Below, piece after piece: positions 11,266 to 23,211 of a stretch of 64,000 nt of DNA. How positions within the stretch are numbered: the first letter of the stretch is position 1; each line of letters begins with the position of its first letter. The position numbers and the translations under genes were made by a program. The notes below the pieces were generated by a model, which did not search any database, was not told the DNA's origin, and saw nothing but the letters and a program-made list of their open reading frames with translations. Origin of the DNA: Epichloe hybrida (taxonomy: Eukaryota; Ascomycota; Sordariomycetes; Hypocreales; Clavicipitaceae); assembly GCA_019022495.1 (NCBI GenBank), contig JAFEKR010000004.1:2046001-2110000 (forward strand), in the 5' to 3' direction.

Positions 11266-12422
11266 GCAAGGAATCCGAGCGGCGGCTCAAGCGAAGCGGC
11301 AAGCTGAGTGGAGAAGATCAAACGGCAAGCATAAAAAGCATCCATCGCGTTCATGCTCACGGGCAAGCCCTATTATAGTAGACCAGGACTATGCATTGGC
11401 AGCGCATGGAAATGAGCATGTGTACTCCATAATGAGCATAGACATATCTCGGCATGGCGACATTCGTTTCTGGATGTGATACGCGGCGAGATGAGTGCGT
11501 ACGATGCTCGGTACCGTAATCCGTACACGAGCTCTTTCATAATAAGCAAGACCAATGGTTGATGCACATGGCCAGCCGTGCGTGCAAGCTCATCAATGCC
11601 GTGGGTGGTGGCACTGGTGGGTGTGTCACGCATTCTTGTCACTGCCAACTGATCAGGATCAGGGAGCTAGAAACTTCCACCACTCGAAGCGACGAACCCC
11701 ACCATCGCACATCAGCACCCGCATCCGTTGTCCGTTATTATCCTCACCTCGTGCCTCTCTGCTTGCCGGCGTCAGCTCGCATCCATTGTCTTTGTCGCCA
11801 ATCCGTGCCAGACGCTTCATCCCTCGGTCGTACGCGAAACAAGCGCATTCATTCAGCAGAACCCGTAAGTCCAACTCTCCAACTCTCCTCAATGTCATCT
11901 TTGAGGACCTGCATTGCCATTGCCTGGTTTAGACTTAGACACCCTTGGTCGATTGTGTCACTCGTCACTCGTCACTCATCACCCCCCCTTCCTCTTGCCT
12001 CTTTTCACAGCTGCACCTCACGATCCCGAGAAGCCCATCCTTGTACTTTGGTTGCCAAGTCTTCGCAACTGGTCTCACTAACCAGGATACCCCGTATGGC
12101 CCCAAACGCAGGCCCCTTCCTTCCATTGCGACGTTTTCGTGCAAACAGTGCTGACTGACATGTCTCTTTTTGACCCTCCAGCTTATCTGCGCTGTCCCAC
12201 AGCTGTGCTCGGTTTCTTCTTCTTCTTTCGAATTCTTTTTGAAAAGGAATAAAAAACTAGGAGCAAGACCTATACCAACACAAAACGTTGCGTTTCTTCT
12301 CTCGGCCTTTCTTCCAAGATACCATAGACCATTGAAATTGTTTCATATCCTGCCACGCTTTCTTTGATCTATTCCACTTTGACCTTTTTCCGAGACACCA
12401 CCAAACCACACAGGAAGTCACA
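11266..12422. other. Upstream region of the cyclophilin 40 gene, 1.16 kb
   Basis: The last several hundred bases before 12423 are pyrimidine-rich, like a fungal 5' leader, with TCACTCGTCACTCGTCACTC direct repeats near 11955-11980. A GTAAGT at about 11865 could be the donor of an intron in the leader. One GAAnnTTC unit near 11670 resembles half of a heat-shock element, but I cannot call a full element. No protein gene is supported. Confidence 0.4.
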
Positions 12423-13607
12423 ATGGCAACTGAGACTCCAAACCGACCTCGTGTCTTCTTCGACATCTCCATTGGCGGCAAGCCAGCTGGCCGCATTACC
12501 ATGGAGCTCTACTCCGACCTGGTGCCCAAGACGGTTGAGAACTTCCGTTGCCTCTGCACTGGCGAGAAGGGAGTCGGCAAGTCTGGCAAGCCTCTTCACT
12601 ATAAGGGCTCTGTCTTCCACCGCGTAATTAAGCAGTTTATGATTCAGGGTGGTGACTTCACCGCTGGCGACGGCACTGGCGGCGAGTCTATCTACGGTAG
12701 CAAGTTCGAAGACGAGGCCTTTCCCCTGAAGCACGAGAAGCCGTTCTTGCTGTCCATGGCCAACGCAGGACCCAGTTAGTCGAGGAAGTTCTCCTTTGCA
12801 ATCAAAATCTTGCTGTTACTAACACAAAGCCACCTAAAAACAGACACCAACGGCTCTCAATTCTTCATCACCACAGTTCCCACCCCCCATCTGGATGACA
12901 AGCACGTCGTGTTCGGCGAAGTCCTCAACGGCAAGTCCATTGTCCGTCAGATTGAGAACCTCAAAACCGAAGCGGGCGACAAGCCCGCAAAGGAAGCCCT
13001 CATCGCCAACTGTGGTCAACTCACGGGTCAAGAGGCGCTCCAAGCCGATGTCAATGCGCCCGACGAGATGGGCGACCCGCACCAGGACTATCCCGAAGAC
13101 GTCTCAGGCGAGCTGGACGCCAAGACCATCCTCAAAATCGCCACAGACTGCAAGGACTTTGGCAACAAGGCCTTCAAAGAAGGTCGACTAGACGTCGCTG
13201 TTGGAAAGTACGAAAAGGGTCTCCGGTACCTCAACGAAGATCCCGACCTCGACAACGAACCCGCCTCGACGAAGCAGTCCCTTGATGCTCTGCGCTTCTC
13301 TCTCAACAACAACGCCGCCCTTCTGAGCATCAAGCTCGAGGCCTGGGACGACGTCATCCGCTACGCCACCTCTGCGTTGGCCGTCCCCGGCTCCTCCGAC
13401 GCCGATAGAGCAAAGGCCCTCTACCGCAGGGGTGTAGCCCATTCCCGCGGCACCAAAGATGAAGATAGCGCCCTGGCGGACCTCGAGGCCGCGCACAAGC
13501 TGGCCCCCAACGATGGACTCGTCAGCAGTACGCTCAGCAGTGTCAAGGCCCAGGTGACAGCCAAGATGGCCAAGGAGAAGGCCGCCTTCAAGAAGTTCTT
13601 TTCTTGA
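12423..13607 (+). CDS. cpr6: Cyclophilin 40, peptidyl-prolyl isomerase with TPR domain (Cpr6-like)
   Basis: Two exons, 12423-12774 and 12844-13607, are joined across a 69-nt intron with branch TTACTAAC and acceptor AACAG. The product is 371 aa, the usual size for CYP40. Residues about 9-175 form the cyclophilin domain: [16 protein letters not shown], the catalytic [26 protein letters not shown], and [12 protein letters not shown]. The His at the position of the cyclosporin-contact Trp is typical of CYP40. The C-terminal half carries TPR helices ([50 protein letters not shown]) that bind the MEEVD tail of Hsp90. The end is Lys-rich ([15 protein letters not shown]). It acts as an Hsp90 co-chaperone in the cytosol. 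The start ATG lies in a good context (cacaATGGCA). Confidence 0.95.
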
Positions 13608-14531
13608 GCGATTTTTTTTTTTACAACAATTTAAAACACAACAAAACAAGCCGAGTCTTAGTTCATATGTAGATAGATGTAATTCTGATAGATGGGCCAG
13701 GGTGCGGATCATGAACCTTGCCATGACAAACTTTGTTTCAAACGTTCATCTCACTCTATTATCGTGTGGTGCTGAAAACCGAAGAGGATTCTTGTCTCGA
13801 TGAGTACAAGTCATGCTAGTGAATGTCATTCCATTCGTGAGCTCAAGCCAATATGCTTTGTTCAGTCATGAATCCGTACGTTTACGTGAGTGCCATGACT
13901 AGCTTCCCCATAGCCAAGTGATGAAGGTGTGTTGATACCCCTCTTCCGGCATCTACTCTGGAGATGCAAGTGGTGCCCCAGGGGACATGACATGATGAAT
14001 TCCGCATATCAACATATTTGAACGTACATGGAGAGTAAGTGATGGTGTGTATCTTGAAAAAAAAACCTGCGATGTTTGTGCGCATGGGGTCCAGATTGAG
14101 ATGAACGGATTACGGGACGGAATTCTTCGAACATTCGTTATTCACGAACTCTTTGTTTTGTTCACGGGCACATTCACCCTTCACATTGGCACCGTCCACA
14201 TGTACACCGAGAATGGCCACATTTTGGGGGGAAAAAAAAAAAAAGGTGCATATTTCGTCCACCCGTCCATTCACTATATACCATCATCTTTCTCTCCACG
14301 CTTTTGGTGTAGAAATACTATGAAATGAGAGACAAGGAAATAACTACCCCAAAGAACGCTAGCCGCCTGCTTGTGTGCCCAGAATAAAAAAGGATTCGCT
14401 TCACCATGACTTCTAGGCACCGATGCCGACGAAAAAAAAAAAAGGTCATATCGAAAATGAAAAGGGGTTTCCCTCAAGACCGGGGGGAAAAAAAAAAAAA
14501 AAAAGATGCAAACAGCCGGCCCAAAGGCCAT
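13608..14531. other. Convergent intergenic region, 924 bp
   Basis: This lies between the 3' ends of cyclophilin 40 (plus) and the RasGAP gene (minus). It contains several A-runs (for example 14229-14243, 14431-14442 and 14489-14504) and T-runs just after the cyclophilin stop. No gene is visible. Confidence 0.45.
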
Positions 14532-17500
14532 CTATCTATGTCCCTTTGCGTCGGGACTTTCGGCTCGCCCACCTATCCTCATGATGCCATTCAAGATGGT
14601 TCGGCCGACCTTTCCGTTTTTACTCTTGGTGCTTCGTTCCATGCCACTTTCTTGGCGTAGACCGCTGGCTCTTCTTGTTTCTAGCCCGTCTCTTCCCCGG
14701 CGCCATTCTTTGCTGCGCCGGCGAGATAATGTTGTTTCGCCGTCGCTGCCAGAACTACCAGGTGGCCGATCACCATCGTTGGCTATCGCGGGAAAAGAGT
14801 ATGGCACGCTGAGGGACTCGATGAGGGTGGCTTGCTCGAGAGATTCGGCGAGTTGATCCGCGACACCCCTTGAAGCGGCTTTGGCGGCTCGCGTTCGTTC
14901 CACCTGGGCTAGGCAGGCATCGGCTCGTTTTTGTAGCCCCACACACAGCTCGTTGAAGATGAGCAGTTCGCGGTCCGCTTGGCCCCTTCGGACATCCTCG
15001 GGCCCTGCATCTACCCAGAGCCTGACCAGGCTGGCCAAACTTCTGGCATGGTCGATCAAATAGGGCAAGCTGGGGAACCCTTCCTTGGCTGTTGGGCCCA
15101 AGCGGCCTAGCATGGTGATGGGCGTACTGTAGGCAGCCGGAGCGGTCTTCAAGCCACCGCGTTCGGCGGGGATACCGCACACCTGGTCGATGTAGTCTCG
15201 GAAGACGGGTCGCTGTGTGGTGAGGAATCGATTCATGGGCTCCATCCACTCTTCGCGCTTGCCGAACGTGGACATGTTGGACATCTTTTGTAGCACCTTG
15301 GCAATCAATGTCAACGTTCGTTGCGCGCGTGGGCGAGGGTGGTCGCGCAAGAGGCCAAAGAGCTTAGGTGACAGGATGGCGGGACAGATGAAGCGTAGAA
15401 ACAGAAACCCAGAAACGGCAGTATAGGTGACAGTTCGGAGAAAGTCACCATAGCGATCCTCTGCCACCGCTCGAATGTACTTGAGGATATGTCTCAAGTC
15501 GCCTGGCAACGAGAGCGCCGACTCGGCGATGCAGCGCCAGACTTGGGTGGTGAAGTGGATCAAACGGTGCCAACGCTGGTCCATGTCGGCGCTGCCGGCG
15601 TGAGGGAGTCTGCTCGTGTCGACTTCGCAGTCTGGGTTCAGCTCGTTGATCTCGGTAATCTTGTCTTGAAGAACCTCTTCTAGATATTCCATCCCCAAGC
15701 GGCGCATGTGGAATTCCAAAGATTGTGTCAACAACGTGTTGCCTCGAAAGAGGAGATTGGCTTCACCAGCAAGAGACTTGCCCATGTCTCTTACGAGTAG
15801 CTCGCGATCACTAGCAGACTCGATTGACTCGCTGGACTTGAGGCGACTGCTGAAGCGGAACTTCTTGATGGACGTTTGGCTACCGAAGCCGTCGATTTCA
15901 TCCTCCACCAGGGCCATCAACCAGTCACCAGCCTTGCCAGACGCCTGGAAGATGTTGAGAAAGATCTCGGAGAGGCGGCGGAGCTGACCGGGTAGGGACG
16001 CCGAGATCATGGTGGTGAGACCCGAGGGGAACCGGTGTAGAATCTCAGAGAGCGGCTCATACTTCTTGGACAGCAGTGCTATTTGCTCCGCGTGCGATAT
16101 CTTGATGAGCATTGACCCGATTGTCAGTTGTCTGTCATCCAAGATCTGTAGCCAATCTTCGTGGTCCTTCCCTCGCTGGAGCTTATCCACGGCGATGTGA
16201 ACTGTGCCGTACAAATGCTCTTGCGTTGCTCCGAGCCGTCCGCCAGCACCGGCGTCAGGCGCAGCTCCAGCGACATCAGGCGTACCATCTGTACGCTTCA
16301 ACACGACAGAAACCTCCTGCACTGTGTGTGGTAGATCGGCGAATTCGCAGTCTTCCCTCCAGTAAGGGTTCTTGGTTGCTTGCTTCGTCATTGTTCTGGC
16401 CCGCACTTCCCCATCAAGGATTACTTCGGCCACATAATTGCCAATCAGGGGATCCTGCTGCTCGGCCCGGGAGAGTTTTTCATGTGGTAGCACGTCTAGT
16501 CCCGAGGGACGCGCTCTAACTTTTGCTTCCGTTACTCGCACACCAATAGTCTTTTCTATTCGAAATGTTTCTCCATCGTTCATCTCTTCCTCCAAGTCGG
16601 CCACCTCCTGGATCGAGTCTCGGTCGTTGAAGTCTAGTTTATACAGCTCCGGCAAAGCAAAGGCTCGCAGTAGAACAAACCACACTTCAAACTGTACCCG
16701 ATTATCCAGTGCAAGGTAGACGGGGCGGAAGATTGAAAGCCGTGTGGCTGTGCTGGCGTATATGGGGAAGATGGCAAGACAGAAGTCTTCATCCAAGACA
16801 GTGTGGTCCAGCTGCTGGATGGCACACCGCGACAACTGCGACAGGTGGATTACACACAGGCAGGAGTTGTCGTTCTCCACCAGAAGTTTCAACTCGCCAT
16901 TGTCCTGAAGAATGCTGGAAATTCGCCGCCACGATGCGCCAGGTGATGACGAGTCTCGTGTGGACAACCGTTGAACCAAGTCGTTGGCGGAACCAGTGGG
17001 CCCTTTGTCCCAAAGCATGACATTGCCGACCTTGATGATGGATGCAGCTTTGGATCCGTCAGCAGATGCACCTGGTTCGTTGATGCCCGGCCCGACAACG
17101 CTGGCAGGGTTGGTGCCCCCTCCAGCACCGTCTTGAGCCTTGACAGCTGGGGGTCTTGTCTGTTGCCAACACAGGAAGGCTGCCAGCCACAGGTTCCATT
17201 CTTCATGGGCCAGCGGTCGGAGGTACATTTCCATCGTCGGGCCATTTGCAACGAGCTCGAGGCATTCCCTGCCGTCATCGGGGTGTTTGACGGGGAGAAC
17301 AATACAGCCGCGCAAGTCGGATATGAGCGTCGCGAAGAACGGTCCATCCTGACCCGAGTTGAACATGAGGCAGCCCTTCTCGTCGTCGATGTAGGCAACA
17401 CCGCTGTGCCAAGTCTTGGCACCAGCGTCTGACTGATACTCGATATCACCGCGCATTCGGCCTCCAAGTGTCTTCATCAACATGATCAATTTCGTGGGCT

Positions 17501-18443
17501 CCGGAGTATCTATGGGCAAGGGGAAAGAATCGACGCAAGGGGACGGCGCTGGTACGGGAGAGGAGGGGCGAGACGCTTGTCGCTTCAAAAGACGTTTGCT
17601 GGTCTTCCTCTCCTTGTCCTTGTCCTTGGACCTGGAAGGTGTAGGCGGTGTGTAAGGCTCTTGAAATCTGCTGTTGGCGGTCGATGAGTAACTACTTGCT
17701 TCTATTGTCGGCACCGGCGATCTTTGCTCGTCAAGCAGCGCTTGGGACGCAGAGGAGCTGATACTGCAAACTCTGTGTCTCTGATCAACGACTACAGGTG
17801 CAGTTCGTTGTACCAACACGGCCGCGTCCAGCGTCCTTGTTCGAGGTCGAACACCACCAGCACCAGGACTTCTGTGCTGCTGCATTTGAGCCGCCGGCTG
17901 AGACAGGACCTGGGGCGAAACAGGAGCTCCGGGCGTTGTAGCCGTCGTTGACGTTGTTGCTGTCACTGCCGGGCGACGTATTTCTCCGCCAGGCTCGTCG
18001 AAATCCGCGTTGAAGACTACGCCTTGTCGTCTACTTGTACTTGCTGCTATGCCAATCGTCGAGCCTTGAAGCTGGTGGTCACGGAGCAATGACGTCGGCG
18101 CAGCGGCTGGGGTTCTCGTTGAAACGTCTCCAGCAAAAGCACTGGCGCCTAGACTCCTCACGTCAGATGCATCATCAGGCGTAACAGAACGCAAAGGACC
18201 GGCCGAATCGGTGGGGTTTGGTCTGAATGCAGACCGCGGAGTCGATGCTGCTACAATGGCCGCTGCAGAGAGAGGATGGTCGGAGCCATCACGCGATGTT
18301 TTCGTCGGCGGCGTGGGAGGTGGAACGGTAGGGTGAGAGGGGCTTTGCAGCTGTTCCCTCGCCCGTGGTTGTCGGTTGGCTGCAGAGTCACTAATGACCC
18401 CAGTAGATGTCGGTATTTGGGGCTTCATGTCTGATGGTGGCAT
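14532..18443 (-). CDS. bud2: Ras-family GTPase-activating protein, Bud2-like (PH-like, C2, RasGAP)
   Basis: This is one uninterrupted frame of 1303 codons. The first ~310 residues are Ser/Thr/Pro-rich and probably disordered, with a basic patch (KDKDKERKTSKRLLKRQ). A PH-like segment spans about 320-430 (LGGRMRGDIEYQ to WNLWLAAFLCWQQT). A C2 domain spans about 660-780 (VAEVILDGEVRARTMTKQAT, NPYWREDCEF). The RasGAP domain spans about 870-1140. It contains LLFRGNTLLTQ with the arginine finger near residue 900, and FLFLRFICPAILSP, the family's FLR..PA signature, near 1016. The order PH-C2-GAP matches Bud2-type GAPs, which act on the Rsr1/Bud1 GTPase in polarity; a general Ras GAP is the alternative. 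A short frame at 18495-18788 upstream could be leader or an extra exon, but I found no compelling splice. Confidence 0.85.
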   Translation of the reverse strand: MPPSDMKPQIPTSTGVISDSAANRQPRAREQLQSPSHPTVPPPTPPTKTSRDGSDHPLSAAAIVAASTPRSAFRPNPTDSAGPLRSVTPDDASDVRSLGASAFAGDVSTRTPAAAPTSLLRDHQLQGSTIGIAASTSRRQGVVFNADFDEPGGEIRRPAVTATTSTTATTPGAPVSPQVLSQPAAQMQQHRSPGAGGVRPRTRTLDAAVLVQRTAPVVVDQRHRVCSISSSASQALLDEQRSPVPTIEASSYSSTANSRFQEPYTPPTPSRSKDKDKERKTSKRLLKRQASRPSSPVPAPSPCVDSFPLPIDTPEPTKLIMLMKTLGGRMRGDIEYQSDAGAKTWHSGVAYIDDEKGCLMFNSGQDGPFFATLISDLRGCIVLPVKHPDDGRECLELVANGPTMEMYLRPLAHEEWNLWLAAFLCWQQTRPPAVKAQDGAGGGTNPASVVGPGINEPGASADGSKAASIIKVGNVMLWDKGPTGSANDLVQRLSTRDSSSPGASWRRISSILQDNGELKLLVENDNSCLCVIHLSQLSRCAIQQLDHTVLDEDFCLAIFPIYASTATRLSIFRPVYLALDNRVQFEVWFVLLRAFALPELYKLDFNDRDSIQEVADLEEEMNDGETFRIEKTIGVRVTEAKVRARPSGLDVLPHEKLSRAEQQDPLIGNYVAEVILDGEVRARTMTKQATKNPYWREDCEFADLPHTVQEVSVVLKRTDGTPDVAGAAPDAGAGGRLGATQEHLYGTVHIAVDKLQRGKDHEDWLQILDDRQLTIGSMLIKISHAEQIALLSKKYEPLSEILHRFPSGLTTMISASLPGQLRRLSEIFLNIFQASGKAGDWLMALVEDEIDGFGSQTSIKKFRFSSRLKSSESIESASDRELLVRDMGKSLAGEANLLFRGNTLLTQSLEFHMRRLGMEYLEEVLQDKITEINELNPDCEVDTSRLPHAGSADMDQRWHRLIHFTTQVWRCIAESALSLPGDLRHILKYIRAVAEDRYGDFLRTVTYTAVSGFLFLRFICPAILSPKLFGLLRDHPRPRAQRTLTLIAKVLQKMSNMSTFGKREEWMEPMNRFLTTQRPVFRDYIDQVCGIPAERGGLKTAPAAYSTPITMLGRLGPTAKEGFPSLPYLIDHARSLASLVRLWVDAGPEDVRRGQADRELLIFNELCVGLQKRADACLAQVERTRAAKAASRGVADQLAESLEQATLIESLSVPYSFPAIANDGDRPPGSSGSDGETTLSRRRSKEWRRGRDGLETRRASGLRQESGMERSTKSKNGKVGRTILNGIMRIGGRAESPDAKGHR

Positions 18444-21400
18444 GACTATGCCATTTCCTGCTTTTAATCAACGGTTTAGAAATACATTGAGAGCTTAATG
18501 CGCTCGAAGGCCGCGAGGGCCAGGACGTTCCTCGTTGAAGTCAGAGTCAGATGCTGCGGACTGCCGACTACTGACAGATTGTGTGTTTGCTTTGAAGGGG
18601 CGATCAGTTTGCACAATTCTTTGAGCGCGAATGGCACCATCGGCAAGGAGTCGATCCCAGCGTTTCTGTATGTGCAAAATCAAAGGCGATATGCTGTAGA
18701 TGGTCTGGCCAGCGTCTTGGCGGAGGTGACTCGCGCGGGGGGGGAGTTGACAGCGTCCGGGACAATGAGCTTGTTTCTGGAAGCTCAAGGTGGTCGAGAG
18801 CAGTGCTATGCAAATCTACCGCTTCAATAGTAGCATGCGTAGCTTGACTGCGATATGTCGCGGGTATCTGAAGCTGTGATGGAGGGGGGGGTCAAAGAGA
18901 GAGATTGGCGAGCTATCCGGAAATGTGGATAGGTGGATGGATTGATCTGATCTGACAGCGACAAGGCCGGCAATCGGGCAATGGGGCCAAAGGTAAGAAG
19001 AACCTTAAGAAGAAAGAATCGGAAAGAATCAGTCTGCCGATGAGACAAACAACCGACACTAGTTGGCTAGAAGAGAAACGTGGAATGCTTTTTCCCGAGA
19101 CTGTCCAGGGCTAGCAAAGGTAGCTAGCTACATATGTAGAGAGTCCCAAGCGTCTCGAAAGAAGCTCGTGCCTGCAACGGGCACAGACGAGTCAAATCGG
19201 GCGGATTAAAACTGATGTGTCAGCTGGAGACTCGCAGGGTCGGCACGGCTGAATGTGAAGAGGTTCAACGGCCGGGATCTTCGGCAGCGGGAACAGCAAG
19301 ATGTCTGGGGATGGGTGTCGGTGACGGTGAAGGTGACGGTGACGGTAGTTGAACTGCGAACGAAAAGTGAGAAGGGTGGGGGAGGTCGGGTCGGGCACTT
19401 GGCAATTAGCATTATTAGTACGGACCGTATTAGGTGGTGCTGCAGATCGGGCTCGCGGTTTGCATATCCATCCAGATAGGGACGACAGCCCTGCCCATCT
19501 GCTATCTCATCTGCTATGACGGGACAGGGCCGGGCAGCAAGAAGGCAAGAAGGCAAGAAGGATCAGACAAGATGACGAGAGGGACCAGGCATGCATGGTG
19601 CGCGGGATCAGCGGGGTCCGGCCTCTGTCTGGCAATGCGGTCTACGTGTGTACTGTCCGTAATACAGTGGGTGTACGGATCCGTAATAGTTGACCTTTGG
19701 GCCAGCCAGCACCGCCAGTGGAGAGAAACAGGCGGCCAACAATTGTGCAGCTTGTTGGGAAGCCGGCTGGACCCTGGTCAATAAATAAAATAAAATGGTC
19801 TGGTCTAATCCGTAATCCGTACGGATCCGTACTCAGTGCTCACCCTCGTCCCTGTGGCACGAGGTGGCGCAGCCGTCTCAGAGTTTCTCACCTCATCTCA
19901 ATCTCCTCTTGTGATACACCAATGCGGCCTGGTCGTGCTTCGATAATGGCCCCTGGGCCCTCGACGTAGCCTCACCGTAAAATGTCTGTTGCCTCTTGAC
20001 ACGAAGACAGGCAAGATCCCGCCATATTATTCGATGAAGAATGAGGCTTTTCTCCCCAAGAGCTAGAGCCCATAGGGAAGTGGCCTGTCAGACGCCACCT
20101 CCGGGCCAAAACCAGACGCAGCCATGTGGCCGATGCCTCTCAGAGGGGCCATCACGAGAGAGAGAAGGAACACTATTGGTGTCGAGTTTGGGAACAATCT
20201 GTTCTGGCGGGTCATCAAGTGGGGGTGCCATAGTACGCCGCAAATCATGATTACTCCGTAGAATGAGCGTCACGCTTACCAACCGTGGATGGAGGTCTGA
20301 CTTCTGTGAGGCTTTCTATCCATCCTTGCCCATGGAAGGAAGCCTTCGATTTTTTCCTCGTATCCCGGGGTCCACGATAAAAGAGATGAGAGAGGAGGGG
20401 GGGGGCACAAGTCGAAATAGAAGAATTCTAGACTTGCCGTCGCGTGCTATTCGCACCTCATCTGCCCTTCTCGTCTTCGCGGAGTTGACTGCCGGCCCCC
20501 CGAGAACCGGGTATTGCGAACCAATTTGCCGGGCTCGCATCGATCCCTGATGCTTGTTCCGCATGCTGCCGGCCGGCTTTGGAAACCAACAACGTCCAGG
20601 GGGAGGCTTGTCGAGAAGGAGAGGAGAAACGTGAGCGTGTTCTGTATGTAGTGTGTGACCACCTGATGGGGAAATGTCAATGCTTTCCTGACATCACTTG
20701 AGGTCGCTCTTGATTCGTTTCTCCTGGTCTATTCTGGCCCGACGGCTGGGAAAAGCTCGCTATTCCCTATCTAAGAATCCCCTCCCCAATCCTGCACAGT
20801 CGCCGAACTCCTGGGTGGAGGAAATATATGCAATGTTCCTTGACTCCTTACCAGCTACCTAGGTAGGGTAGCTGCCTAGCTGGCTGTTCTGCCTCTGTCT
20901 GATCCTGAATGTGATCCAGTTCCAGTTCTCATCATCTCCCTGCTCCTACTCGTGATTGCGACTTATTCTCGGTCGTTGCTTACGCAAATCGGCTCGCCTG
21001 GTGGCCACCGTAGTTGAATCATCATGTCTGACGACAGGGGGTAAAAAAAAAAAAAAAAATTCAGTCAGGGCCAATTGAATTACAGGATCTTGCCGAGAGC
21101 CTTAATGTCACTTCATGTCAGACATATGCGACACGGGTCATTGGACAAGGGGCATGATTTTCTCTTCATCAATTTTTAGATAAAATCGCCGATTGCCATG
21201 GCGGAAGACCCCATCAAGTTCTCATCGCCGCTCGCGTAGCTTTGTTGGGATTCCCGAAGCAAATTTTGAGAACAAAAGCCGCAGGACTGATCTGATAGCT
21301 CTTCTTGTGGGCTTCCTTCGACCGCAGGTACGAGGCACCCAGTTCGCCGACTGAGAAAAACGCCTTCTGTGCTTTGTCACACTCACACACACTCTTCTCT

Positions 21401-23211
21401 TGCGTCTCGTTGGTTGAATAATTCTCCGAATCACGCAGGCAGCAAGCTCTGAACGTCAAGTGGGGTGTGTTGATATCCCCAGTTATTATTACTGATGGCA
21501 ACAGCCCTTGCTAGCTTTGGCTGTTGGTGTCTGATTTGTCGAAAGCGTAGGGGAAGGGGTTCTCGCCATGTTGATCAGGCGCGCCGAGAAGCAAATTGGC
21601 TGTTATCTGTTATTGCTGCCTCTGAGTTGCTGTAATTTTTCTTGTGTGTTAGTACTCCGTACTGTTGTCAAACAAGGCGAAGGGGACCCATGAACCATGA
21701 ACCATGAACCATGAACCCTTTCGGAGGAACAGAACAGAAATGGTGTGTCCTCATGTCATGTCATGCGTGAACCAGGCCCGAGTCAGATTTCCCGAATGCA
21801 GCGGGCCCAGCCGACTGAGCACTGTCATCAACACACATACGCACGGTCGGTCTCATCCCGCCACAATAACGAAACTAAAGTACAACATAGAAAGAACGGG
21901 TAGGGTTGGTTCGGCTCGCGTCAGACACCGACCCTATGAGACGGAGCTGACGCCTAGACCCCAACCCGTGCAGGGATTGAAGTTTTTTGAATCAAGTGAC
22001 CGATACGAGAAACCTGGATGATGAAGATGAACCGAATTATCCGCAAACGGCAACGGCATTCCGAGCTCCCCTCGCAGCGTACCATCGAGCAGCAAAATAG
22101 TAGGTCATCATTGCAGCTATACCTACCTATACGTGGTGGACGGAATGGCGTGCCTACTCAGGTAGGTATCCCGTCTTTGCCTTGCCCATGGATCGCAATT
22201 ACCGCGTCTTGCAAATCTCGACGTCGGCACTGAACCCGAACACCTGATCCTGGTCCGCTATGATAACAACAAGCCGCTGTTCAGCCCCCCCCCCCCCCCC
22301 CGGCTGGCTGTTCTGGCAAGCTGGTAATAGGGCTCGCTACTTGATCTTGCTAATTGTATGTTGCTCATGGGTTTGAGTGGTGAGTGGTGCACGAGCTTGT
22401 GATAGTCTTGGGTGGGCTTTTCAACCATTCGCAACAGAACATGCTGGGGAGAGTGCACAGGTCCTGGCTGGTTGGTATGCTTGTCTATGTGAATGTGGAA
22501 GTGCTTGGCAGGCACGTTTGCTTGATCAGTCCAACTAACTGTCATTTTTTGACCTTTTTTTAATTTCATCAACGGGCATTATATCCCGGCTAACTTGGTC
22601 ATGCAAATGACATTCCACATCTCAAGCTCGCGTTACGAGCGCGTCTCCGCGACCATGTCAAACATGCTGTCTCGTTATCAATTGATACTGAACCGCATAC
22701 GACATCGTCATGATTCCTACTCCATGACCACTCTTCTCCGGGAGGACCCCTCTGTTTAACACTATGGGCTCAAGAAACGAGCAAAGCAGGGCAAAGCAAA
22801 GCAGAACAGCACGAATCCCGTAAGTGTTCAACAAGTCTCCCCTTCGTATTGACTTCCTATTCACAAAAGCTGATGCATCCTTATTTCCGAAGGCCTTCAA
22901 CATCAACAAAAAGATAAAAGATTTGTGCAAAGTGCCTAACATCTGTAACTTGCTTCGACGCCAACAGAACTGAAAAAGGTTTCTTCCAACTCCCGATTGC
23001 CCAAACATGTCGCAGAGTTGCCCACGCGTACCGCATGCATGCCCCCTGATAGATGAAATAAAAAAGCGAGTAAAGAGTTATTTGAGAAGAAAGAATGCAT
23101 ACGTCCCTCAGTCCCCCGGGTAGTAGACGTGATGTGGGAAATTAAAAAAGACGAAAGACATGCACATAAGCAAATGTTTGATTTCGTCTTTGGGTATTGT
23201 CCATGTCAGTT
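18444..23211. other. Gene-poor intergenic region, 4.8 kb
   Basis: No frame here shows recognisable domains, and the candidates on both strands overlap and are short. Notable sequence items are: GGTGAC repeats near 19319-19345; two perfect TACGGATCCGTA palindromes (19674-19685, 19820-19831); CCTAGGTAGG/GCCTAGCTGG-type near-palindromes around 20855-20885; A-run at 21043-21059; a TACTCCGTA motif at 21653-21661; four tandem CATGAAC units at 21689-21716; and a 17-C homopolymer at 22285-22301. No tRNA-like B box or arms were recognised. Confidence 0.4.
21689..21716. repeat. Tandem repeat, 4 x CATGAAC
   Basis: Four perfect copies of a 7-bp unit stand in the gene-poor stretch, 28 bases after a TACTCCGTA motif. 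There is no sign of function. Confidence 0.85.

Noticed and set aside
11668..11700. Heat-shock element upstream of cyclophilin 40
   Set aside because: Only one GAAnnTTC pair is seen, about 750 bases from the ATG; a third unit in the right spacing is missing.
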